This document shows, piece by piece, positions 35,146 to 43,297 of a stretch of DNA of 64,000 nucleotides. Source of the stretch: Phascolarctobacterium_A sp902463975. Its GTDB lineage: Bacteria > Bacillota > Negativicutes > Acidaminococcales > Acidaminococcaceae. Both the position numbers and the translations under genes were made by a program. The stretch lies in NCBI RefSeq assembly GCF_902463975.1, contig NZ_CABQHJ010000003.1, positions 40,523 through 104,522 on the forward strand, in the 5' to 3' direction. The notes under the pieces were generated by a model. It searched no databases. It saw only the letters and a list, made by a program, of their open reading frames with translations, and was not told the DNA's origin. Every line of letters begins with the position of its first letter. Within the stretch, counting starts at the first letter, position 1.

Positions 35146-36471
35146 ATGCAAAACAATAAAATCAATCTTTCATTAATCATCCCCATCGGCCTGATGCTAT
35201 TTTCCTTTTTCTTCGGTGCCGGTAACTTAATTTTCCCGCCTGTTCTGGGACAAATGGCAGGCGACACCATTGGCTGGGGCATGCTCGGCTTCTGCCTGAG
35301 CGGCGTTGGCTTCCCGCTTTTGGGCGTACTCGCTATGGCTATGAAGCAAAGCGATAACCCGGACTCCATTGCTATGCCTATGCATCCCCTGTATGCCCGC
35401 GCTGTTACCATTCTCTGCGCGTTGGCTATCGGCCCGCTGTTCGCTATTCCGCGTACCGCTGCCGTTTCCTTTGACACCGGTATTCACAGCCTGCTGCCTG
35501 CTTCCTGCGAAGCTATCGGCCTGCCGGTATACACCGTGTTCTTTTTCGTTCTGACCTATTTCTTTTCTATTAATCCGTCAAAAATTATCGGTCATATCGG
35601 TAAATTTTTGTCCCCCATGCTTTTGATTTGTCTGGCAGTTCTCGTGGTCTGCGTTTTCGTAAATCCTACTGGCAGCCTGAAAATGCCTAATCCGGATTTT
35701 GCTGCATCTCCGTTCTTCCGCGGCTTCCAGGAAGGCTACAACACCATGGACCTTCTGGCAGCAATCCTGTTCGGCTCCATTACCATCAAGGCTATTGAGG
35801 CTCAGGGCATTACCGATAAAAAGGTTCTGACCAAGCTCTGCTCCTACGCCGGCCTGATTGCAGCCTTCTTCCTCGCTATCATCTATGCAGCACTGGCTTA
35901 CACCGGCGCACTGAGCATCAATGTTTTCGGTGTTATTCCTAACGGCGCTACTCTGCTCAGCAAAATCTGCACCTACTACATGGGCTTCGGCGGTCAGGTT
36001 GTATTGGCCTTGATTATCTTCTTCGCCTGCCTCACCACCAGCATCGGTCTGACAACTGCTATCTCCGGTTATTTCTCCGAGCTTAGCAATAATCGTATAC
36101 AATACGAGCGACTGGTATTCTTCATCTCTGCTTTCAGCCTGGTAGTAGCAAACTTCGGTCTGGAAAACATCATCAAGTTCTCCATTCCTGTTATCTGCAT
36201 GCTCTATCCGATTATTATCGCTCTGGTAATTCTCAACATCGGTCGTGCAATTATCCATGATGATCAGCTGACCTTCCGCATCTGCCTGATACTGACAACT
36301 ATTTTCGCTGTTTTCGACGGTCTGCGCGTTGCCAACATCCGCTTCATGGCCTTGGATAACTTCTTGGCGCAGAATCTGCCGCTGTTTTACATCGGCTTCG
36401 GCTGGGTTGTTCCCTGCTTCGGCGGTATCGCTGTAGGCCTGCTGCTGAAGGCTGTAAGAAAAGCTAACTAA
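35146..36471 (+). CDS. brnQ: Branched-chain amino acid carrier BrnQ
   Basis: A 441-residue membrane transporter with about twelve hydrophobic segments that takes up leucine, isoleucine and valine with a cation. The family start is SFFFGAGNLIFPPVLGQMAG near residue 24, with GPLFAIPRTAAVSFDTG near 95. AAAAAGGAG lies ahead of the ATG. It is followed closely by the Mrp-like ATPase gene, though without an obvious functional link. Confidence 0.95.
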   Translation: MQNNKINLSLIIPIGLMLFSFFFGAGNLIFPPVLGQMAGDTIGWGMLGFCLSGVGFPLLGVLAMAMKQSDNPDSIAMPMHPLYARAVTILCALAIGPLFAIPRTAAVSFDTGIHSLLPASCEAIGLPVYTVFFFVLTYFFSINPSKIIGHIGKFLSPMLLICLAVLVVCVFVNPTGSLKMPNPDFAASPFFRGFQEGYNTMDLLAAILFGSITIKAIEAQGITDKKVLTKLCSYAGLIAAFFLAIIYAALAYTGALSINVFGVIPNGATLLSKICTYYMGFGGQVVLALIIFFACLTTSIGLTTAISGYFSELSNNRIQYERLVFFISAFSLVVANFGLENIIKFSIPVICMLYPIIIALVILNIGRAIIHDDQLTFRICLILTTIFAVFDGLRVANIRFMALDNFLAQNLPLFYIGFGWVVPCFGGIAVGLLLKAVRKAN

Positions 36472-36511
36472 TAATTTTATTCATAATCAATTAGAGAGTA
36501 AGGTGTAATTT

Positions 36512-37375
36512 ATGTCTAACGAACAACAATGCAGCAAGGCATCTTCCTGCGGCCGCAGCAGCTGTGAAGGCTGTCCTTCCGCAGCAGCTGCTGAAAAAAC
36601 ACAGGCAACTGATTTCCGTGCGCAGCTCAATCCGATGAGCAGCGTCAAAAAGGTTATCGCCGTAGTCAGCGGCAAGGGCGGTGTAGGCAAGTCCCTCATC
36701 ACCGGTCTTTTAGCAAGCAGTATGCAGCGCCGCGGTAAGCGCTGTGCTGTTTTGGATGCTGATATCACCGGTCCGTCCATGGGACATAACCTGGGCGTAA
36801 ACGGCAAGGCCAAAGCCAACGAAATCGGTATTCTGCCTCTGACTGCTCCCTGCGGTCTGGAGGTGCTTTCTGCCAATATGTTTTTAAAGAATGATTCTGA
36901 CCCTGTTGTTTGGCGCGGGCCTCTGCTCGCCGGTATGGTAAAGCAATTTTGGAGAGATGCCATCTGGACAGATATAGACTTTATGTTTGTTGATATGCCG
37001 CCGGGAACCGGTGACGTACCACTGACCGTCTTCCAATCCCTGCCTGTTGACGGCATCATCATCGTAACCTCTCCGCAGGAGCTTGTGTCCATGATTGTTG
37101 CCAAGGCAGTAAAAATGGCGCGTATGATGAACATTCCGATTCTCGGTCTAATTGAAAACTACGCTTACTTCCATTGTCCCGATAACGACAAAGATTACGA
37201 AATCTTCGGCCCCAGCCATCTGGCAGAAACTGCCGATGCCTACGGCTTGAAGGTACTCGCCCGCCTGCCTATTAACCCGTCCCTGGCAGCAGCCTGCGAC
37301 GCAGGCAAGCTGGCGGACTGCCATGTAGCAGAGCTGGACGATTGCTGTGATTTTTTAGCTGATAATTTTCAGTAA
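36512..37375 (+). CDS. Mrp/NBP35-type P-loop ATPase (iron-sulfur cluster carrier)
   Basis: A 287-residue deviant-Walker ATPase of the Mrp/ApbC group that carries Fe-S clusters to target proteins. The P-loop is VSGKGGVGKS near residue 52, followed by DADITGPSMGH and VDMPPGTGDVPLTV. The C-terminal CxxC of classical Mrp is altered: ENYAYFHCPDNDKDYEIFG has a single cysteine where CPxC is usual. An N-terminal cysteine-rich stretch (CSKASSCGRSSCEGC) may provide a cluster site in its place, as in NBP35-type proteins. Confidence 0.9.
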   Translation: MSNEQQCSKASSCGRSSCEGCPSAAAAEKTQATDFRAQLNPMSSVKKVIAVVSGKGGVGKSLITGLLASSMQRRGKRCAVLDADITGPSMGHNLGVNGKAKANEIGILPLTAPCGLEVLSANMFLKNDSDPVVWRGPLLAGMVKQFWRDAIWTDIDFMFVDMPPGTGDVPLTVFQSLPVDGIIIVTSPQELVSMIVAKAVKMARMMNIPILGLIENYAYFHCPDNDKDYEIFGPSHLAETADAYGLKVLARLPINPSLAAACDAGKLADCHVAELDDCCDFLADNFQ

Positions 37376-37399
37376 GCATTTTTAAGGGAGGCTTTTGTC

Positions 37400-37879
37400 A
37401 TGTCTATAGAAAAGGTTCGTACATATTTGAAACAATTTAATGCAGATAATCGTATCATAGAGTTTGCAACCTCCAGCGCTACTGTAGAGCTGGCAGCACA
37501 GGCAGCAGGCTGTGAGCCTGCGCGCATTGCCAAAACCCTTTCCTTTAAGCTGCATGATGACAGCGTTATCCTCATCGTCACAGCAGGCGATGCCAAGGTA
37601 GATAACGCCAAGTACAAGCATTTCTTCGGCTGCAAAGCCAAGATGCTGACTGCTGACGAAGTAGAGCCTGATATCGGCCACGCTATCGGCGGTGTCTGCC
37701 CCTTCGGCATCAACGACGGCGTTAAGGTTTATCTTGACGTTTCCCTCAAACGCTTTGTAACCTTCTTCCCTGCCTGCGGCAGCCACAACAGCGCTATTGA
37801 GCTTACTCCGAACGAATTGGAGCAGTACAGCGCCAACTGCCAAGGCTGGGTAGATTTGTGCAAGGGCTGGCAGGAATAA
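37400..37879 (+). CDS. YbaK/EbsC-family aminoacyl-tRNA deacylase
   Basis: A 159-residue trans-editing protein of the YbaK/ProX fold that hydrolyses mischarged tRNA (Cys- or Ala-tRNA-Pro in known members). SFKLHDDSVILIVTAGDAKV near residue 50 and the GGVCPFGI loop near residue 95 are the family marks. GGGAGG precedes the ATG. It lies 24 bases after the Mrp-like gene, so the two are likely cotranscribed. Confidence 0.9.
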   Translation: MSIEKVRTYLKQFNADNRIIEFATSSATVELAAQAAGCEPARIAKTLSFKLHDDSVILIVTAGDAKVDNAKYKHFFGCKAKMLTADEVEPDIGHAIGGVCPFGINDGVKVYLDVSLKRFVTFFPACGSHNSAIELTPNELEQYSANCQGWVDLCKGWQE

Positions 37880-37911
37880 GCTTCTGTAACAACATCAAAT
37901 TCAATCTTTAA

Positions 37912-37945
37912 TACGCAGCAGATTCAGTGTCTGCTGTGTTTTTTT
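37912..37945 (+). terminator. Terminator after ybaK
   Basis: ACGCAGCAGA pairs with TCTGCTGTG(T) around a short loop and ends in TTTTTT. Confidence 0.85.
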
Positions 37946-37951
37946 ACGCAT

Positions 37952-38004
37952 AAAAAGACCTCCCGTAAGCAGATTTTTTCAACTGATTACAGGAGGTCAT
38001 TTTT
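37952..38004. repeat. Diverged third copy of the terminator found in the 306-bp repeats
   Basis: AAAAAGACCTCC ... AGGAGGTCATTTTT forms a hairpin very like those at 39848-39893 and 42428-42472, with the same CCTCC/GGAGG stem and CAG inner pairing but a changed loop. It marks the left end of the immunity-like array and works as a terminator on either strand. Confidence 0.7.
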
Positions 38005-38029
38005 CATATGCTTGTAAATTTTTCACAAG

Positions 38030-38116
38030 CTATTTTTTCATTTTGCAAAATATAATTATGCTAAAGAAGCTACCTGGCAAAATACCTGTTTTAACTTCCC
38101 TTCCGCACGCAATCAT
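38030..38116 (-). pseudogene. Truncated copy of the small membrane-protein gene at 40573-40980
   Basis: The frame from the ATG at 38116 reads MIACGREVKTGILPGSFFSI, then IIFCKMKK and stop. This matches the start of the intact gene (MIACGRNVRTGIFVGSFFSI). The similarity also covers about 35 bases upstream of the ATG. After 24 residues the sequence departs and stops, so this is a 5' fragment left by duplication. Confidence 0.8.
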
Positions 38117-38225
38117 TCTATCAACTCCAATTTTTAATCTTCTATACTACTTTCACTAAATACGTTTTTATAAAATAGTTTACTTCTGATAACTTCGAAC
38201 AATACATCTGTATTATCCTATTTAT

Positions 38226-38714
38226 CTACTCGTTGTGACAAATTTTAGACTTACATATTCTGCCAAGATACTCAGACATTTCTTTCTCTCCCATTTCATG
38301 AATTCCATTTTGATTATACAGCTGTAAATTAATGCAATAGATATACATTGTATTGAAATCATAATCTTCATCAATGAACATTTCTAAAATCTCATGTTCC
38401 AATTTCCAACCATACAGCATCAAAAAATAAGATATTTTTCTATATGCGTCTATATCTTTAGAGTACTTTTTTATATATAACATATAAATGCTCCAAGCAA
38501 ATTTTTCATCCTCAAAATTAAGTAGCCAATTTTTTGAGATTAGAATTGCCAAATCGTCAATTGATACTTCTGTAGCAACATTTACTTTCATATGTAATTC
38601 ATCCTCTAAAGGCGCTAATAATTCATATATCGGATGATCATGCTTATAATCCATAGGTAAGCTAAGCAGATAATCATAAATTGAAACTATTGTCTTTAAT
38701 TTCACCTCATACAT
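38226..38714 (-). CDS. Hypothetical protein of the immunity-like array
   Basis: A 162-residue, mostly helical, acidic protein of unknown family. It starts MYEVKLKTIVSIYDYLLSLP; GGGAG directly abuts this ATG, so the in-frame GTG at 38705, nine bases from GGGAG, may be the true start. It has many aromatic residues and no signal peptide or membrane segment. Small acidic cytosolic proteins in such arrays are often immunity proteins against polymorphic toxins, and that is my inference from context only. Confidence 0.6.
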   Translation of the reverse strand: MYEVKLKTIVSIYDYLLSLPMDYKHDHPIYELLAPLEDELHMKVNVATEVSIDDLAILISKNWLLNFEDEKFAWSIYMLYIKKYSKDIDAYRKISYFLMLYGWKLEHEILEMFIDEDYDFNTMYIYCINLQLYNQNGIHEMGEKEMSEYLGRICKSKICHNE

Positions 38715-38849
38715 CTCCCATATAGTTTATGTTAATTTAAAATTCAACAAAGTCACGCATAGTTTTATTAGTGGCTTTTCATAGACACATTCTCAGCAGA
38801 TAGCTTTCTGCTTATTACTGCTACTATTGTATAAAAACCTCATTAAAAT

Positions 38850-39653
38850 TTATCTGTTGAATTTCTTAAGCTCGTTGTTAAGCTTTTGTACTTGCTCACT
38901 CAGCCACTCTTCTTTGTTCAAATAGTCCTTCTCTTGATTTACAAGCTGCTGATAACTTCTAACTACTTCGTTATCAACACAGTGCTCCTCTAGTTGCGCT
39001 TTCAGCACTCCCATATAAAACTGTAAAGCTGTGTCCGGGAAAAGTAATTCTGATTGATAAACACATTTAACTTTTTTAACAATTTCATCTTTATTCACTT
39101 TTATCAAATCTTTTGTGTACGAGTAAACTTCTCCATATAGCCCAGAAAAGCCCATTTCTTTTGCCATTTCTTTTGTTATATCAGAAGCATTCTCATGCAT
39201 CTTATATAAAGAAGCTTCCCTGAGTTTTTCTCTATAGTATATTAACGCAGCTTCAGGATAAAAAACACTTCCTGGTTGAGCATTGCCTAATTCATCTTTA
39301 CCTTCAACGATTCTTATTACTTTCTCCTTATTTCCATCGCCCCAATGATATATTCTAAATTTATTTTCAGTATCTATTACGCTCTCATAAAAATCTGGCC
39401 ACTTAAAATTAGAATCAATCTTAATGTTTCCTATTTTTTTCCATTTGTTATCTTCAAAAATCATGATTGTTGACAACCATATTTTCTTAGCTATTTCTTC
39501 TACACCATATCCTGCAACACTCGGAATAACAGCACATAATCCAAATAGTTTATAATTAAAGGGATTCGATTTTGCTAAATATACTATATATCCCTTATTT
39601 TGATTATTATCTAACAAAACCTCTAGTACATCCCCTTGTTTCAATCTAGCCAT
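38850..39653 (-). CDS. Immunity-like protein, copy 1 (Imm26-like N-terminal region)
   Basis: A 267-residue protein from the ATG at 39653 (AAGGAAG upstream), the position that aligns with its paralogue at 41397-42185; in-frame ATGs at 39692 and 39725 are possible. Both begin with a GDVLEV(L/V)(L/I)D segment and a Tyr/Trp-rich beta domain (NKGYIVYLAKS, IYHWGDG), which suggests the Imm26 type of immunity protein, though this is by eye. The last 60 or so residues, from QSELLFPDTALQFYMGVLKA, are identical between the two copies, while the N-terminal two thirds have diverged strongly. No toxin gene is present nearby. Confidence 0.6.
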   Translation of the reverse strand: MARLKQGDVLEVLLDNNQNKGYIVYLAKSNPFNYKLFGLCAVIPSVAGYGVEEIAKKIWLSTIMIFEDNKWKKIGNIKIDSNFKWPDFYESVIDTENKFRIYHWGDGNKEKVIRIVEGKDELGNAQPGSVFYPEAALIYYREKLREASLYKMHENASDITKEMAKEMGFSGLYGEVYSYTKDLIKVNKDEIVKKVKCVYQSELLFPDTALQFYMGVLKAQLEEHCVDNEVVRSYQQLVNQEKDYLNKEEWLSEQVQKLNNELKKFNR

Positions 39654-39743
39654 CTTACTTCCTTGTATGATATTCATATAAGCTAAACTCATACTTTCCT
39701 TTCTTTTTATGTTGCTATTAAACACATCACGATTTAATCCACC

Positions 39744-40049
39744 AAGCTCCTGCTTTTCGGTACCGCAAAATCTGCACTTTTACTTTATTAAATTCGCTTC
39801 TGCAAACTTTTTTCCTGCTATAATTCCAATTACATTTTAAATCTAAAAAGACCTCCTGCAAGCAGCTTTTCTTCTGCATACAGGAGGTTCATTTATACAC
39901 ACACTATAAAAATTTTTCGTAGGCCTTGTGCCCAACCCTCTACTGCTTCATTTTGCAAATCATCTGCGTCATAGTCCCCATCGGGCAAAAGGTACACCAG
40001 GTTCTCGGCTTGAACAGCGCCATTACCACCAAGCCAAGCAGCATAGAGG
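39744..40049. repeat. 306-bp direct repeat, copy 1
   Basis: This segment is nearly identical to 42327-42632 over its full 306 bases; I saw one clear mismatch, in the CTGCTTT(T/C)CGG stretch. It holds the spacer, a terminator hairpin (39848-39893) and the last 110 bases of the NapH-like gene. It is followed on the minus strand by an immunity-like gene, exactly as copy 2 is. Confidence 0.92.
39940..40049 (-). pseudogene. Copied 3' end of the NapH-like iron-sulfur protein gene
   Basis: The part of repeat copy 1 from 39940 to 40049 encodes the last 36 or so residues of the protein at 42523-43098, including the CTFCPMG cluster motif and the native stop. There is no start and the 5' side is unrelated sequence, so this is a duplication scar, not a gene. 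Confidence 0.85.
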
Positions 40050-40099
40050 ATTGGCTTTTATTATGTAAAAACTTTTAGCAAACATCCACACTAATCATT

Positions 40100-40564
40100 T
40101 TAATTCACTCCATATATTATTTTGTTTAATAAGCTAGTATCATCATACCCTTTAAGTTTTACACTTATTTTTATCACTCCGTTTCCCTCTTCTTCCAAGT
40201 AATATAGTAAGTTATTTTTTGAAAATATTTGTTTACTACTTTCAACCCTCTCCAATTTCCAATCATTATCTTGTAAAAGCTTAATGTATTTCTGTTTTAC
40301 ATCTAAATTATCACTACCATATTTGTAAATCGCCGTAACCGACCAATTAGCTAAACTAGGTTCTGAAAACATCACCAATTCACACGGTTCATTTACATAA
40401 ATATTATGCCATGTATAATATAAATCTTTAGTATATCTTTTATTATCACCTAAACATCTATAACGAAGCAAAGGTGCAAAAAACATTCCTATAGAAATTA
40501 TAGTTATCATTATCATTGCTAATGTTATAATTATCGTTTCCTTAGTAAAAAAAGACCTAAACAC
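40100..40564 (-). CDS. Small membrane-anchored hypothetical protein
   Basis: A 154-residue protein with one N-terminal membrane anchor (IIITLAMIMITIISIGMFF) and an extracytoplasmic beta-rich domain. It appears to start with GTG at 40562-40564, with AGGAG five bases upstream. No family is recognised. It lies 8 bases after the related-looking anchored protein at 40573-40980, so they form a pair within the array. Confidence 0.6.
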   Translation of the reverse strand: MFRSFFTKETIIITLAMIMITIISIGMFFAPLLRYRCLGDNKRYTKDLYYTWHNIYVNEPCELVMFSEPSLANWSVTAIYKYGSDNLDVKQKYIKLLQDNDWKLERVESSKQIFSKNNLLYYLEEEGNGVIKISVKLKGYDDTSLLNKIIYGVN

Positions 40565-40572
40565 GCTTTCTC

Positions 40573-40980
40573 CTATCTTCTGATTACAGATACTTCCAAA
40601 CTATTATCTTTGTTACTTATTATGCAGTGGTTGCTTCCGTCTTTATAGCTAATAGTATTGCTATTTTGAGTCGACAAGCTCTCAGGAAATTCTTTATGAT
40701 AATAATCAATTATCTCATCATTATTCATTCCTTCAATCCTTAAATTTTTCTTTAGCACTACAGTACGCTTTCCCAAGACTTCTTTTTTTATGTAAAAATC
40801 TATCCATTCACTATTTTCAGGATCCCGTATGCACAAAAATGTCTTATATATACTTAAATCAGCGTTATTTGTAATATTGCATCCGAAAATAATTTTCCAA
40901 ACTACTATACAAAATATAGTTATGCTAAAAAAGCTACCTACAAAAATACCTGTTCTAACGTTCCTTCCGCAAGCAATCAT
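40573..40980 (-). CDS. Small membrane-anchored hypothetical protein
   Basis: A 135-residue protein with an N-terminal hydrophobic anchor (IFVGSFFSITIFCIVVWKII) and a polar domain outside. GGAG lies 8 bases before the ATG. No family is recognised. Its 5' end and upstream bases are duplicated as the fragment at 38030-38116. Such anchored small proteins are seen among immunity proteins that protect the periplasm, but there is no direct evidence for that here. Confidence 0.6.
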   Translation of the reverse strand: MIACGRNVRTGIFVGSFFSITIFCIVVWKIIFGCNITNNADLSIYKTFLCIRDPENSEWIDFYIKKEVLGKRTVVLKKNLRIEGMNNDEIIDYYHKEFPESLSTQNSNTISYKDGSNHCIISNKDNSLEVSVIRR

Positions 40981-41146
40981 CCTATCAACTCCAAATTTTA
41001 ATCTTGTATACTATTTTTACAAAAAAGTCACGCTTTGATCCTTTTCAAGGTTTACTCAAACAAAATATAAGTAATCCAACAGTAAATATGAGCATCCCTT
41101 TATACACATCATTTCTTTTTTCCGTACTCTAAAGTTTGAGCTTTTT
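40981..41146. other. AT-rich spacer in the array
   Basis: No intact gene or clear signal apart from sequence shared with 38117-38150 just upstream of the anchored protein gene. Confidence 0.4.
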
Positions 41147-41382
41147 TTAAACCAATACATACAATACTATGAGTAGTACAACAATATAAGAATGCCATAA
41201 TTTTATATTGCTTTTCAACAGAACTCTTATATCTTCATTAAAGATACTTGCTGCAACAATCGGCATGATGATAAAAGAATTGAGCAGCTTACTTTTTCTT
41301 GTAAAGATAGTTTTCTTGTTCTGTTTACACTTAAAACCGCTTTAAAAAACATACCAATAATTACAAAAGCCAAAATCTTCAT
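41147..41382 (-). pseudogene. Frameshifted small membrane protein gene
   Basis: From the ATG at 41382 the frame reads MKILAFVIIGMFFKAVLSVN and on to SLQEK, then loses sense. Another frame continues as LLNSFIIMPIVAASIFNEDI to a hydrophobic end IVVLLIVLYVLV and stop at 41147. One base missing from the A-run near 41293 would explain the break and restore a protein of about 79 residues with two or three membrane spans. It directly follows the immunity-like gene at 41397. Confidence 0.65.
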
Positions 41383-41396
41383 TTTATCGCAATCCT

Positions 41397-42185
41397 TCAT
41401 TTGATTTTCTTCAGCTCGTTGTTAAGCTTTTGTACTTGCTCACTCAGCCACTCTTCTTTGTTCAAATAGTCCTTCTCTTGATTTACAAGCTGCTGATAAC
41501 TTCTAACTACTTCGTTATCAACACAGTGCTCCTCTAGTTGCGCTTTCAGTACTCCCATATAAAACTGTAAAGCTGTGTCCGGGAAGAGTAATTCTGATTG
41601 ATATTCATTCTTCATACTGATTAAAATATTCGTTTTTGTTTTAATTAGCTTATTTTTGGTACTATAATATACATCACCATACAATCCATTAATATCTTCC
41701 ACTTTATCAATAACTTCCATGCATTCTTCAGGAAGATTATACAATCCTAATTCTCTTAATTTATTTCTATAGAATCTTAATGCTCCAGCGGGGAAAAAAG
41801 TAGAACCTTTCTGTGCTAAGCCCAAATCCGACTCTTTTGTTACCACATTAATTACTCTTTTTTCTTCGCCATCCCCCCAATGATAAATAATGTATTTATT
41901 ATTATCATTTAAATCTCTTTCATATTGATCTGGCCAAATAAAATTCTCCAACTTCAGTTTGCCAATTTTTTGCCAATTTTCATCCTCAAATATCATTATA
42001 GTAGATATTATCTTTTTATTCTTTATTTCGTTAATATTACATCCATATATAGTTGGATGTATAGCATAAAGTCCAAACATTTTAAATCCTATGGGTATAT
42101 GCTTCGCCAAATAAATTAAATACCCCTTATTCTGATACTTGTCTATAACAACTTCTAAAACATCGCCAATATATAATCTGCTCAT
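41397..42185 (-). CDS. Immunity-like protein, copy 2 (Imm26-like N-terminal region)
   Basis: A 262-residue paralogue of the protein at 38850-39653. I start it at the ATG at 42185 (MSRLYIGDVLEVVIDKYQNK), since the further in-frame codon at 42203 is a TTG. The N-terminal two thirds share the family layout with copy 1 (GDVLEV, KGYLIYLAK, IIYHWGDG) but differ at most positions. The final 60 or so residues are the same. This mosaic pattern fits gene conversion or selection for variable N-termini. It is thought to be cytosolic; the partner toxin is unknown. Confidence 0.6.
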   Translation of the reverse strand: MSRLYIGDVLEVVIDKYQNKGYLIYLAKHIPIGFKMFGLYAIHPTIYGCNINEIKNKKIISTIMIFEDENWQKIGKLKLENFIWPDQYERDLNDNNKYIIYHWGDGEEKRVINVVTKESDLGLAQKGSTFFPAGALRFYRNKLRELGLYNLPEECMEVIDKVEDINGLYGDVYYSTKNKLIKTKTNILISMKNEYQSELLFPDTALQFYMGVLKAQLEEHCVDNEVVRSYQQLVNQEKDYLNKEEWLSEQVQKLNNELKKIK

Positions 42186-42326
42186 TTTAAAGTCACCACT
42201 CAATTAGCCTTTCTCCAAAACATGGTAAAATTTTAAGCCAAGTTTTTAACATTAACGTATCTTATACCTCCATGCAGACCTTTTCACCACCACCAAAATT
42301 TCACCAACCTACGTTATTCATACACT
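42186..42326. other. Spacer upstream of immunity-like copy 2
   Basis: Short AT-rich spacer between the immunity-like gene and the 306-bp repeat; nothing recognised. Confidence 0.4.
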
Positions 42327-42632
42327 AAGCTCCTGCTTTCCGGTACCGCAAAATCTGCACTTTTACTTTATTAAATTCGCTTCTGCAAACTTTTTTCCTG
42401 CTATAATTCCAATTACATTTTAAATCTAAAAAGACCTCCTGCAAGCAGCTTTTCTTCTGCATACAGGAGGTTCATTTATACACACACTATAAAAATTTTT
42501 CGTAGGCCTTGTGCCCAACCCTCTACTGCTTCATTTTGCAAATCATCTGCGTCATAGTCCCCATCGGGCAAAAGGTACACCAGGTTCTCGGCTTGAACAG
42601 CGCCATTACCACCAAGCCAAGCAGCATAGAGG
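42327..42632. repeat. 306-bp direct repeat, copy 2
   Basis: Partner of 39744-40049. This copy is the original context, since here the 110 bases at its right end continue into the full NapH-like gene. Confidence 0.92.
42428..42472 (-). terminator. Terminator of the redox operon
   Basis: On the minus strand AACCTCCTG and CAGGAGGT arms with inner GCAG/CTGC pairing run into TTTTT, about 50 bases past the NapH-like stop. Confidence 0.85.
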
Positions 42633-43098
42633 TGAGCATTACGCTGTAAAAGCCAAAGGCATACTGCGCAACCCACGCCGGAGAGCTGCCTGCGGTATAG
42701 GCCCACGCCCAGGGAAGCTTAAACGTCCAAAGCAGCGTCACAACCTCACGCAGGGACTGCGCCTGCGTTGCTACAAGATATGTCTGCCACAGCATGTTAC
42801 CGAACATCGCCATAAAGAAGGCCAAAAAGCCGAAGCGGAAGTATTTGGCAACTAAAAGCTCCGGAGTAACACGGTTACGCGACCACTTCCACTCGCCGCC
42901 CAGCTTTGCCAAAAGCAAACCGCGTCCGCAGTAACGGTTGCAGAACAGCTTGTTGCCGCCAAACAGTGCCAACAAAGCAGGCACCATAAAATCAATCATT
43001 CCCAGCCAGGCAAAAAGGATATTGAAAAAGCCCAGGACAAAATAAATTATCGGCCATAGCCAAAGATAATCATACCAATGCTGCACTTTCTTAGCCAT
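42523..43098 (-). CDS. NapH/YccM-like membrane iron-sulfur protein
   Basis: A 191-residue protein with about four membrane spans and two cysteine motifs of the NapH/CcoG type: CNRYCGRG near residue 55 and CTFCPMG near 178. Each motif lacks some of the four cysteines of a standard 4Fe-4S site. I use the ATG at 43098 (MAKKVQHWYDYLWLW), which overlaps the ferredoxin stop by 8 bases. It probably passes electrons across or at the membrane for the ferredoxin and thioredoxin reductase encoded upstream. Confidence 0.78.
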   Translation of the reverse strand: MAKKVQHWYDYLWLWPIIYFVLGFFNILFAWLGMIDFMVPALLALFGGNKLFCNRYCGRGLLLAKLGGEWKWSRNRVTPELLVAKYFRFGFLAFFMAMFGNMLWQTYLVATQAQSLREVVTLLWTFKLPWAWAYTAGSSPAWVAQYAFGFYSVMLTSMLLGLVVMALFKPRTWCTFCPMGTMTQMICKMKQ

Positions 43099-43282
43099 CT
43101 GTTGCCACCCTGATGCTGCCTGCAGGACAGGTCTTGGCGCAGAGACCGCAGCCGACGCAGCGTTCCCTATCCACTCTTGCAAAGCACCCCTTATATACAC
43201 TGATTGCCTGACGCGGGCACACATGCGTGCAGGCACCGCAGGAAACGCATCTGTCCTCGTTTACCACCGCAAATCTTTTCAT
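43091..43282 (-). CDS. 2[4Fe-4S] ferredoxin
   Basis: A 63-residue bacterial ferredoxin with two complete cluster motifs, CVSCGACTHVCP near residue 12 and CVGCGLCAKTCP near residue 42. It should carry low-potential electrons between the membrane protein next door and a redox partner. It is 15 bases from the thioredoxin reductase gene, within the same operon. Confidence 0.95.
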   Translation of the reverse strand: MKRFAVVNEDRCVSCGACTHVCPRQAISVYKGCFARVDRERCVGCGLCAKTCPAGSIRVATDG

Positions 43283-43297
43283 AACGCCACAAGTCCT

